This document shows positions 1-27,977 of a stretch of 64,000 bases of DNA, piece by piece. Every line of letters starts with the position of its first letter. Position 1 is the first letter of the stretch. The notes beneath the pieces were generated by a model. The model did no database searches. It was not told where the DNA came from and saw only the letters and a list, made by a program, of their open reading frames with translations. A program made the translations under genes and the position numbers. Origin of the DNA: Balanoglossus misakiensis (taxonomy: Eukaryota > Hemichordata); contig CM082594.2 in assembly GCA_040954595.2 (NCBI GenBank), positions 9,114,001-9,178,000 of the forward strand, in the 5' to 3' direction.

Positions 1-125
1 ATTGGAGTGTAACACTGGTCTCTTTCCATGCAGCCTTCTTCGGACCAATCTCTTACGCACTGCCTCAAGACTGTCTTGACTTTGTCCATGTCAAAGCCGC
101 TAACTGGTACGGCTTGGTCTGAATC
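1..125 (-). CDS. CARNMT1: CARNMT1 exon 3 (partial, cut by window edge)
   Basis: Begins after a CTGCAG acceptor in phase 0 and encodes [23 protein letters not shown] and RDQCYTP. This is the conserved segment just before the SAM-binding domain. The exon is open to base 1, so its true 3' end is outside the window. Confidence 0.9.
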
Positions 126-1064
126 CTGCAGTAGATACCGGGTAAACCAGTGATATTGTCAGTCTAATAGTGGAGAGAAGTTTGAGATTTGACGTCAATT
201 TTGTCAAGGTGAAGTGGGCAACATGCATGTACAGTTCAACCTGTGACTTTTGTCATGAGAAGTCTGTCCTTAATAGAGAGGAGTCCTGCTTAGAGAAGGG
301 GTCCATAATGGCAGGTTTCACTGTATCAGAGAATGGAAATACTTTGATAACAACCAGTTTTCTGAAAGTCTGTTCTTACCACGTATACTGTTGCCTCTCC
401 ATGATTTTTATTTTCAAACATGTCCTCAGCTCCCTCTATCATCACTTTAAAAACTTCATAATTGTGATCCATGCAGGTCCGTATTTTCCCCAGTTGTGGC
501 AAGAAGTCAGGCAACATCTTCCGATGCCTGTCTGGAAGTTGCTGGAAATCTGTAAGCGATTTATTGACTCGCTCTGTGGCATATTTTCTAGCGTTTTTTA
601 AAAGAGAAAAAACAAGAGAGACTTCATAAAGTTCCATGATTTGGTAGACTTCCAATCATCATTGAGAAGACAATGTATCAAGAGTGACAGCCTGTTAGCC
701 TGCGATCTAACACAGTTGTGTGAGTTTAGACAGGATGTCATAGTAGAAATGATAACCGTGAAGTTCTCTATGCATCATGATGACTCTCAAGTTTGGCAGA
801 AAACGGTGAAAACTTATGGACAGTGCTGACTGGAAATCTACATGTAACAGCATGCAACTTACACATACCAACCGATCGTCGAGTAACAAAACATACTTGT
901 AGAATATCCCTGCCTAATCAATCGAGATGCAAAACTTTCCTACCCTTAAGTATAACTTAAGATGCTTACTTGTAGTATCTGAAGGCTCGCAAAACTTTCT
1001 GAAAATGCTCTCTTTCAAGTCTTTCTTCGTCGGTGTTTAGTATTTCACTTCCGCAGTGCGCCAT
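1..1064 (-). CDS. CARNMT1: Carnosine N-methyltransferase, 5' part of gene (exons 1-3, partial)
   Basis: CARNMT1 transfers a methyl group from S-adenosylmethionine to carnosine to give anserine, and is also known to methylate histidine in C3H zinc-finger proteins. Three exons can be joined in frame: 1064-970, 587-380 and 125-1, with the last running off the left edge. The visible 142 residues contain ERLEREHF and AFRYY, then ERVN, then [18 protein letters not shown] and MFENK, then [10 protein letters not shown] and VRDWSE. In the same order these match the N-terminal helical part of the N2227-like family. The SAM-binding catalytic domain would lie beyond base 1. The ATG at 1064-1062 is chosen because the reading frame passes directly into the conserved ERLEREHF block and the ATG lies in a TISU-like context. 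The N-terminus is much shorter than the human one, which has a long low-complexity leader. Splice phases agree at both junctions. The family assignment is secure; the identity of the substrate is inferred from the family. Confidence 0.93.
380..587 (-). CDS. CARNMT1: CARNMT1 exon 2
   Basis: 208 nt, entered after a CTAG acceptor and left through GTAAGA. One base completes the split Lys codon and 69 codons follow. It carries [15 protein letters not shown] and the strongly conserved [10 protein letters not shown] and MFENK blocks. An alternative donor (GTATAC) lies 9 nt upstream inside the exon, but GTAAGA is the better match and keeps the frame into exon 3. Confidence 0.9.
588..969 (-). other. 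CARNMT1 intron 1
   Basis: 382-nt intron between the GTAAGC donor of exon 1 and the CTAG acceptor of exon 2. Nothing else was recognised in it. Intron 2 (126-379) is likewise unremarkable. Confidence 0.85.
970..1064 (-). CDS. CARNMT1: CARNMT1 exon 1 (start codon exon)
   Basis: 95 coding nt from the ATG at 1064-1062 to a GTAAGC donor read on the minus strand just below 970. It encodes 31 residues plus two bases (AA), beginning MAHCGSEIL and ending LRAFRYY. It ends in phase 2, which matches the single base contributed by exon 2. Confidence 0.9.
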
Positions 1065-1068
1065 CTTG
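1057..1068 (-). promoter_or_regulatory. TISU-like element around the CARNMT1 start codon
   Basis: Read on the minus strand the start region is CAAGATGGCGCA, which matches the first ten positions of the TISU consensus SAASATGGCGGC. In mammals TISU combines YY1-type promoter activity with efficient initiation on very short 5' UTRs. This supports both the start choice and a transcription start only a few tens of bases upstream at most. That the element functions in this organism is inference. Confidence 0.55.
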
Positions 1069-1100
1069 GATTATATGCTCATGCGCATTGCGTACTCTTG

Positions 1101-1148
1101 TGACCCTTGACCTTAGAGTCTGGTCACTAGGGTCAACCTCGAGGGTCA
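1101..1148. promoter_or_regulatory. Cluster of nuclear-receptor half-sites upstream of CARNMT1
   Basis: At 1101-1113 the plus strand reads TGACCCTTGACCT, which on the minus strand is AGGTCA-A-GGGTCA, a DR1 arrangement. Two further GGGTCA half-sites at 1130-1135 and 1143-1148 are direct repeats inside a duplicated AGGGTCAACC. DR1 elements are bound by HNF4, RXR heterodimers and COUP-TF. The cluster lies 37-86 bp upstream of the ATG, where a TISU-type promoter would be. Use of the sites is inferred. Confidence 0.4.
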
Positions 1149-4100
1149 ACCCCCTGCCCCATTTCCGCCGCTGGCTGCGCTGTAATTCATTACATGCATT
1201 GAAAAATAAACTTTTTAAAAGTTTCCCTTTAAAAACTGTCCCCATAGCTAATACTGGGCCATCTAGCTGTTCCATATAAACACATCTGTATTCTCATTAC
1301 CTGTTCATATAAGAATAATAATCATCAGAACCGTGGGCGAGATTGCAGTTGTATTTGCACCATGGGGTTGAAGCTCAATCAAGTTAATGTAGACTTTTCT
1401 TGAGTAAATTTCTCTTTTTCTGTACTTCAAAGGAGGGATCTATAGGGGCAGACCTATGATCAAAATTAAAAGGTCGTTTCCCAAGAAAAAAGACACAAAG
1501 ACATTATTTTATTTTGAAGCAGTAAGTTTATTTCTTGGATTAATACTTGAATCATGGTCAGTTAAGTAGCTGTGTTTACCTTTACTGCTTAAATTTCTAT
1601 TCGTCCTGCATTCTCAGTTCAGCAAAATTTACAGCCTACAGAATGACTATCTTTCTAAACTACACTGCTGAACTTTCCGGAGGGGCAGACCCTGACACTA
1701 GGAGCGAAAAAACTCCCACCTTCAAGTCAGGCAGCTCCGGGTTTGTTCACCTACATCAAAAAAACTGGATTCTTCCTTTTTTATATAATAATATTTCTTA
1801 CGGGAATGATGAAGTTGACATGGAAAAGAAGAGAAGTCTGGATATTTTAAAAAACTCTGCTGAGTATCAAAATTTTCCATAGAGTTTGGAAACCACAATA
1901 TCATACTCCAAACCGACTGACTCCACATGTTCACGTTACTTGTATCACAGAGAGAGAGAATTGGAATTGAAAAGACAAGGTACCGAGTAAGTCTTGGTAC
2001 ATAAAACTGGACAATATCTGCTCAATGGATTCTGAGATGTGGATTGGAGGAAAAAACGTCTACTATACAAGCTATCTCAATTGATGCACATGTGAAAATA
2101 TACAAACAAGTTCTCTTTGGATTAGTACAAGAGATGTTTGTTTGGTTGAATGAGTCATCAAAGATAGCCAGAACACCATCAAACACTACGTCACAAGCAT
2201 AAGTACGAAACCTCGTTGACGAGCCATCAAACAGAAACGTAAATAGGCTTTGGTGAGTCATTAAAAAATAAAACGCCATTATTCTCTTGTATATGCAATT
2301 TCTTGGTATAAAAATAAAAACTGTTTGAAATTTTCAACTTCCTTCTCCTTGGCGTCAACTCCATCATTCCATAAGTACAATAGTTATATTCAAAAAGAGA
2401 TCTTTAGGAATTCCTACTTCTATCCTGGCATACACAATTGTCTCAAAGGTTTTTATCTTTGTTCTTTTATATGTTGTGCCAAAATCTTCTTTCTGTCTCA
2501 CGCACATCTCTGAAATATTCAGACTGTGTTTGCTTGACACAGCCACACTGAGGAATATATAACATTATTCTCAGACACACATTCAAAGTGTCGAATTTTG
2601 GTATTTAAATTCCTCAATGTCTTCAACCTCTAGAAGTGGAACCCTTTACATGTTTTTGAAAGACTAGGCAAAGTTTTTTTGTGTCTTTTTAAGTACATAA
2701 ATTAGTAATGCCAGGAAAAATCTTTGATTAATGTTTTTTGTTTCCTTCTTTCACTAAAAGTCTACATACTAAGTGCTACGGCTAAAACTAGTTTGTTTTT
2801 GTAGTTTTTTTTTACTTTGCCTTAAATAGGTTATTCAAAATCTGTGCAATTTGTTATATATCAGGTTTATAACTACTTGGTAAAGAAAATTTCAGTGATT
2901 TCTTCATCCGACCTTTGATTTTTGAAAATGTAATATATCAATGTGCAAAAAATTGTCACAATAAATAATGAGTAATAATACGACAGTAGCGAATAAATAT
3001 GAAATCTTAGCCATAACCTTTTGTGTTCCAAGCTTCGACCCAGTATGCACTACCCATCACCAAAACCTTCAAAACACAGGGAACCTCACAAAACACATCA
3101 GAACATGATTACTATGTATGTCAGTAAAGACAGCACAAACTGGAACAAATTTACCGAAAAATTGTGTACAGCACAGAAAGAGATTGAGAAGTAAAATATT
3201 TATATCCAGAAATCTTTACATTGATTCTTAGAAAATAGAAACATATTTTTTGTACAGTAATTTATTCAACATCTGCAATTAATTAATTCGAGTCATTATC
3301 AGACATTAGGCGTCTGACTCATTCTTCTGTTACTAAATATTTAAAACTTGGTATTGAAAAATTCTTGCTTCAAGTTGAAGCGGCAAATATTTCACAAAAA
3401 TTATGAAAATTATGAAAAAGTGAAGCTCTTGTAAATTCAGTCAACTTTCCCCTCAAAACATCAATGTCATCATTTACATTATCTATTATAAGATGAGACA
3501 TAGGGCCAAAGCTTGGAACACAATCGGCATCAAAATACTCACAATATCTCTGAGAAAAGACTTTACATTAAATAATTCAATCTTATGCAAATAAGTTTTG
3601 ATATAATAAATAAAGTAACCTAAAGCTTAAATTGAAAATAAATGATGAAATTCATCCTAAAATGCAAAGCAACGCAAAATTGCTGTTGCCAAAGTACAAA
3701 ACCGTTTTGCTTGCACACTGCCCTCATTAGTTAGAAATGCACAAGTACTTTTGTTTTTCATACGAAAGATGATGCTCTGTCAGTTTGATTGTTGTGCATG
3801 GTGAACTCAAAAGTACATGTAAAAGTCACAACAACAATCTCTTGATATATCTGTCATCCTTTCTCACTGAGAAAAGAATTATCAATTCTACAGATAAAAA
3901 CACAGAGATAGTGACTATTGACACTGCTTTGCATGGTCTGACTAATGCTAAAATATTGCACAATTGAGGCAAAGGACCTCCAAAAAGGTTCAATTTTTCC
4001 CTTCAATAATAATTTTTGATCAGCTGGTAAAAGGAATTCTCATTCCATGTTACAACACTAAATATGTTGCAATTTTCTTGCTTTTATTCAAAGTATCAAA

Positions 4101-4616
4101 CATTTTGTTCATTTCTAACAGAAATATCCTCTACATCGCTAAATATCTTAGAAATTAAAATTTCAGAAATTAATTCTGGTAAAGTTTGTGCAATTATTTC
4201 ATTTATAGATATATATGCTAGCATACTGGACTACGTATATTGGTGAAAGTTACAGAATTATAATCGTTATTTTTGTGATTTTTTTCCTTTTTTGGTTAAC
4301 TACTAAAAAGTTAGAGTTTAAATGAAAGGTAAAAGTTCAAAAAAGAAGTCAGAAATCTTTTTCTGTCGTTTTAGGGATTCTCGGATGGAATAGAAATGAT
4401 AAGGGCCCCATAAGAAAACATTTCCAAGACACTGCACTTTGGGACGAGTTGGTTTTTTATGATTTCAAAAAGATTTCTGAGTCTTCATTTTTTTCAAAAG
4501 ATAAATGATATGTCTTGTTGCTAGAAGACACTAGTTATCTCATGTTATTACTTGTAAACACTACATGGCTATCACAGGTTAATAGATTCAACCTCACCTA
4601 ACTTTTACTGAAAACA

Positions 4617-4636
4617 CCCCAACCCCACCCCACCCC
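4617..4636 (-). other. G-quadruplex motif (four G4 runs)
   Basis: Four runs of four C on the plus strand (4617-4620, 4623-4626, 4628-4631, 4633-4636) give four GGGG tracts on the minus strand, separated by loops of 1, 1 and 2 nt. Tracts and loops of this kind fit the most stable class of predicted quadruplex. It stands out in an AT-rich neighbourhood. If long CELF 3' UTRs reach here, it would be on the RNA sense strand. Confidence 0.7.
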
Positions 4637-5407
4637 TCTCAACACAAATGGTATCACCCAGATCAGTTACCAAGTTACCTAGTTTGGGATATTCTAATAA
4701 TCAAAACCAGGGAATGGTTTATTTTAAAGCTAGAGGATCGATAAATATTTTACTTTTGTAATATTGCACTTTTGAAGCAAAGCAATGCAAAGAGTAACAT
4801 GCTCCCTTTTCAAAGTATTAGTATCAACTACAATTTTGTTTCCAAAATTATTAGCAATGGAATGTCTTCATCTTCGAGAAATTATGGTGTACGAAACAAA
4901 CATGCAAGATAAATTTGGCAGAAAACATGTTTAACAGATAAAATCTTAGGGTTCTTTTCTTTGCCAACACACGCTACCTTTACAATACATGATCATATAC
5001 AAGGTTGGTTTTAAACCCACTAACCCTTCCACCCCCATTGTTCCAGTACACTGGTCCGATTACACTGCTAAAACTATAGGGACGAACCAAGCTGAGGTAG
5101 TGGATGGGTTAAAATACAGCAAAGATGTTAGCAACAGATATGTTTCACTATGCTGTTAACGTGGGAATCAGCTCAGTTTTATTTACAGTGAGCTTGGTAC
5201 TCATTTTTCACTTCACAACAACTATCTGTTGATTTCACTGGCTATGGAACAAACTTCTGATGAATTTGACAGTCAAGCTTGGCAAAGTTGAGCATACACC
5301 TGTCAAGATTAGACAATAACAATGAAGTCATGTGCCATGATGTTTACAGGTTTCTGGTGACTTTTTTGGTGGGAAAGTCTACTTGATAACACAGAAATGT
5401 GAGTGTT

Positions 5408-5468
5408 GTGTTACAAAATGAATTCGTAAGTCTGATCAAAATACTCTATTCGTGTGTTACAAAATGAA
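5408..5468. repeat. Short direct repeat, 46-bp offset
   Basis: The 15-mer GTGTTACAAAATGAA occurs at 5408-5422 and again at 5454-5468, with unrelated sequence between. Probably a small local duplication. Confidence 0.6.
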
Positions 5469-8233
5469 CTTCTATCGCATAAATTCAAACAATCAAACAA
5501 ACACAATGTAATGTTTGGTGAAATGGACCAAAGGAGTTAAAAGCTGTCATCTTTTTCGGCTCTGTCAATACAGACTAGAAATGGTATCAGGACGGTCACC
5601 CTCTGGGTATATGGTCATTTCCCTCCCACCAGTTACAGGCCAGGGTTATTAAAAACACATAAAAAATGACAGCTACTTAGCCCCTTTACAGACAAAAAAA
5701 AACTGATATTACCTGTTCGGTATGTAAATAACCACTCTAGGGTGACTAAAAACTGAATAATGGCAGTGACAAATTAATAATAATACTTTATAAATTTTCA
5801 TTTTATACAATCTGATATTGCACTGGGTTTAGGGTAAAGCATTAGATTTTATATCCCTGGTGGGTGTATAAAAATTCCCATCACTAAAATAAAATCACTG
5901 AAGTCAGATGTGGAGGTGGTTTTCATTACTGAGAATGGTAATCACATTTAGCAGGGCCATTTCCGTGGGTGAGGATTGGATCATCTAAACAAATAATTCA
6001 TATAAATGATCAACTTTTTCCCCATGTATAACACCCCACATAAACTCAATGTGTGTCCTGCAAAATGATCACCATATCCTTCAATGCAGAAAAGCTCCAT
6101 CCACAGAGGACAAAACATAAAAATTTCCATTCTCTTAAAGCATAGGGTCATTATTAATTTAAGTACAAAGACCTCTCATCCTCATCATCTGTCGGTTGGT
6201 ACCTTGGTACTCCATCTTCATCTTCAAGTTCATGTCTTTTTTTCTATACATGTATCACAAATTTTTGTAATTTCCCTTAGGGGTTCAATAATTAAAAGCG
6301 AGGTAGGCCAAACTTCAATAAAAGTGACTCTCTTTGGTTGTCATGGATATCTGTCAACTGATACTATGGTAACATATCCACCTGTCAACAGAGAAGACAT
6401 AAGAGTAGAGTAAGTGTCAATAGATATCTATCATACCAAATATCAATATACATGTATAAGTATCTATTTCTATACATATATGAGTATAAAACAACAATAC
6501 AAAAGTTAATTTGAGATGCAAGTGCCATTGTTTGTATTTCTGGTAATTAAGTAACCCTACCACCCCTATCATCCCATGGATCAGTCCAGTATTACTGGTA
6601 ACCATGAGTGGTCAAATGCTGAGTATAGTTTGTCCACCATTTTGAATTTTACACTACTACAGCACTAGTGGATTTTAGATGTGAAATGCTGCACAGTTGG
6701 TCACGGCTGAGGAAAAAATTACTTTCCATCTCTACGTGAGCATTTATGACAAACAACTTGTAGTACTTCGGTGCAATATATACCAGATAATACATGTACA
6801 TCAATACAAAATTGTATGTTTAATAAACAAGTTAGATGATATGGGAAAAAGCATTTCTGATAAAAACATGTAGCTGTAAAACACATAACGACACAGAAGG
6901 TGTTGTGTTGTTTTGTTAGAGAGGAAAGTCAGTCCCCTCAAGTTGCCACAATTAATGGAGAGGTTAATTAGGTTCAACAAGACAAAACAAAGTCATGGTT
7001 CATTAAGTTTTCCATGAATATTGGATGTTAAACATGACTATCAAACACTGATCTCTCTTCACTCTGCTTGTAGCATGAATAAATTTAAGCACTAGGTTCT
7101 TCATGACAGTATGGTAACAGTGGAGTATTGGATTTCATCAAATTCACAGAGAAACCCAAAGTACAACGTCTATAACCCGATCAGCTAGCACACGCTACTT
7201 CACAATCAAGATATAAAAACTTCAATATTAGGAAGGCTGGGTGCAATTCCAATTGTGTACAGCAAAAACCATGAACATTCTCCCATTTAAGGAGATATGG
7301 TTTTTAAACAACACAAACTTTGACATTTAGAGATATAAAACATATAACAATAACAACTTAGCTTTGGTCAAGGATATTGACACAGTGAACATTTTTCTCA
7401 TCACCAACTTTTGTCAAACATTTCACGGGGTTGAATTTGTATGTGTTTTGTTGATATTTATTGATAAAAGGAACAAAAATAATGGAAGCAAATGATGTTA
7501 AGAATGTATAGATCAGGAAAAGGGAACATCAAAAACCATGACTATAAACGCAAAGTAAAATTGGAGCAAGCAGAACTGGAGGAAAGAAATCACAAAGGCG
7601 ACCACCATAACTGTACGAACGGGACTGCAGTAAAAGAACAAACGAAATGAAAATGACAAAAATAACTCAAGGCCTAAAAAGATACCAACCACCAAATATA
7701 ATCATCACAGCTTTGACAGAATCAACAGACTTTCAAAAAAGACACTGTACTGACGACATCTTTGATGGCAAACGAGCCACTTACTCGTTAGCACCTGTCA
7801 ATCAAATGCTGGTTGCTATGGTGATGGGCCAAACCATATCATCGTTGCTTTTTGTTTTGGTCATCTGGTCTAGTGGTTGCCATAGGAACAGGGTGTGCAA
7901 AAGGGGGAGAAAAGAATGAGGCATGATGGGAAGGGTGCAAATCACTTGTGCAACTTAAATGAGTGGAGGGGAGAAAAACAAACAAACAAAACGTCAAAAT
8001 AGTTGCAGAAAGATAAACAACCAGCTACTATGTGCACAAATAGTCTATGCAAATGTTGATAATTTCAAAAACATCCTGATATAAAAAAGAAAATGCTCGT
8101 GTGCTTCATCTCATGCCGTACAACAAACACATGTGAAGACAAAAAATAACAGACAAACAAATAAACATCCCATACCAACAGAGTTACATCACAATATTGA
8201 CCTTTCCTCAACAACTCACAACCACAGTTCAAG

Positions 8234-8279
8234 ACTTGCATATGATTTGAATAATTTGCATGTCATTTGCATATGATTT
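8234..8279. repeat. Octamer-bearing short repeat
   Basis: TTGCATATGATTT occurs at 8236 and 8267 (31-bp offset). The stretch holds two perfect octamer words ATTTGCAT (8254-8261 and 8265-8272) and a near match ACTTGCAT (8234-8241). Octamers are POU-factor sites; binding here is inference. Confidence 0.45.
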
Positions 8280-9654
8280 ACATGTGCCCTCTGTGAATAT
8301 ACTCACTGTCCACAAATATGTCGTACTTCTAAGAACAACCTGACATTAAAGCAATCCTTGGACAAAATACAAGACTATACTCCACCAGCAAAAACATATC
8401 ACTGAAGTTACCTGCCAAGATGTAATACCTGTACATTAATTTACTTTCATGTAAATTTACATTAAAACTACAGCTATTGTCCTTTAAAGCTTCTGACATC
8501 TTCATCATGAAGATTGGACGTACAAACATATGTCTGTTACTCAAGACTTGCTCAGTTAACAATCCCTGAGGGAAAAGTGGATTTAAGAATTGTGCTAGAT
8601 GATCTTAAAGATATATGTTGGGTATACGATTGATACACAAAGGATTTCAGAGTGTGAAGTGTGTGTAATACAGCTTTTGTTTTTGGTGAATTTCTCACAG
8701 AAGAATTCTCTTGGGGACTCGCAGATCTGACGGATGAGGGTATAATGTTACTGTGCAGTGGTGATGTTAACACCTTTCGTTCAGTTAATGCCTCACTCAG
8801 ATACTGTAATATGATCACTAAGTAATGTCTTGATTTTGCACAGTTTGACATTTCTGCTTGTAAAAAAAGCAAATACGATATCACACAAGAAGATGACTTA
8901 TTCATAAATCACTTCCAACCATGATCAACATCTCAGGAAAATGTCAAAATGATTACTCGTATGACTTCATGCTTAGAAATCACCAAACAGGAGATCTGTT
9001 GAATATTTAAACCAAAACTAAATGCAGTTCAACAATTTAATGACTTTAAAAAACCAGCCCTATCAATATGAAATAACATTGCTACTTAATTCTTTCCAAT
9101 TTTATAATTTTCAACATAAACCATTCGGTTCATTTAATTGCTCAAGAGATGTAATTTTTTTCAATGAATACATTTCTTGATTCAATAAACTACCAAATTC
9201 ATTTATAATATTGCAGACATCAAAATTGATATATCATTAATGTTATCAAAACCACAATCACAAAAATCCAATAGTTGTCATTCAGAAAAAAATTACAAAA
9301 TGACACCAAATTAGATTCAAATCATTCCTCATACATGTACTTTCTGAATCCATCAAATTTGTTATAGTATATATTCATAATGTAAGTGCTTCTCAAAATT
9401 TCACAATACCTGTAAGTAATGGGCAATTTTTATGTACATAAAATACTTGAAGTAGTTGAAATTCACAGAAGGGATAGTTTGGCAAAGAAATTAAGGTCAG
9501 TTGCAAATTGAAATAAGCGCAGTTCAAAGCTGATGCCAAAAATTTGGGGAATATTCAGAGAAACAAAGAAGAGACCTCTTCCTTGAATACTAGGCCTTGA
9601 TTTCCGTGAACTGTAACAGCTACCCACACTTGTTGCCAAGGTTACAATCTGTTC

Positions 9655-9705
9655 ACACAAATACAAGTGCTTTTTCTTGTCATTACAAGAAATCAAGGGT
9701 TTATT
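9655..9705 (-). terminator. Candidate proximal polyadenylation signal of CELF
   Basis: The first AATAAA on the minus strand after the CELF stop is at 9705-9700, about 594 nt downstream of the stop codon. It is followed 30-45 nt later by a U/GU-rich stretch (minus-strand reading of 9668-9655), the usual cleavage-signal layout. Further AATAAA words lie downstream, so longer 3' UTRs remain possible. Confidence 0.4.
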
Positions 9706-10298
9706 TGTCATCTCTGTTCAGCTCACAGCTACTAGACACAGACAGATGAGTCCTCTAAAAAAATAACCATATCTCTTCGCTCCGGCACCAGCTACAGATT
9801 GAGTGTTTCATTTCAGAAAACGTGTCAAAATAAAGAGTTATGTTTCTGAAGTAGTATTATCTAACATTGTGTTCACGGTGTGTGGGCGTAAGTTGTCACG
9901 GTCCAATGCTTGGCATTATCAACACTGAAATCCTTGGAGTGTGTCTTGTATAATGAAACCTACATATTACGACCATTTCTAGTTTGAAACTTGCAAGTAA
10001 TAATTAATATTCAAAACTAAAACTAGGTAAGGGTGGTAAAAACCATGTTTTCACACCTTGTCAGGTGACTTAATTTTCCGATAGGCTCTTGTGAGGCTCT
10101 GTGAGCCAAGAATATGAGAAAAATATGTAGGTGTGGTGTTTTTAAAGCACCATTCCCTTTATATAAAAAGAGCTGGCATGTACAGCAGATATGTTTTACT
10201 TTGGCAGGTAACTTCAAAATCTAGGAATAACAAACTAGTAACTTGCTAACAGCGAACTTGGAGACCAAAACTCACCATGATGCCTGCAGTGTGTGTTT
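9680..10298 (-). other. Presumed CELF 3' UTR, shortest form
   Basis: Sequence from the CELF stop codon to the region of the first AATAAA. It contains no open frame of note. The extent is inferred from the polyadenylation word only. Confidence 0.4.

Positions 10299-27977
<17,679 letters not shown>

Larger units (their letters stand above)
1149..9654. other. Region between CARNMT1 and CELF without a recognisable gene
   Basis: About 8.5 kb of AT-rich sequence. Open frames here are short, on both strands, lack splice-consistent partners and resemble no family I know. It may be purely intergenic. It may also include extended 3' UTR forms of the CELF gene, since several AATAAA words occur on the minus strand (for example 7457-7462, 5178-5183 and 3261-3266) and CELF messages often have long 3' UTRs. 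Individual motifs are listed separately. Confidence 0.6.

Noticed and set aside
7647-7919. 90-codon plus-strand frame between CARNMT1 and CELF
   Set aside because: No recognised motif, no splice partners, and composition typical of noncoding sequence.
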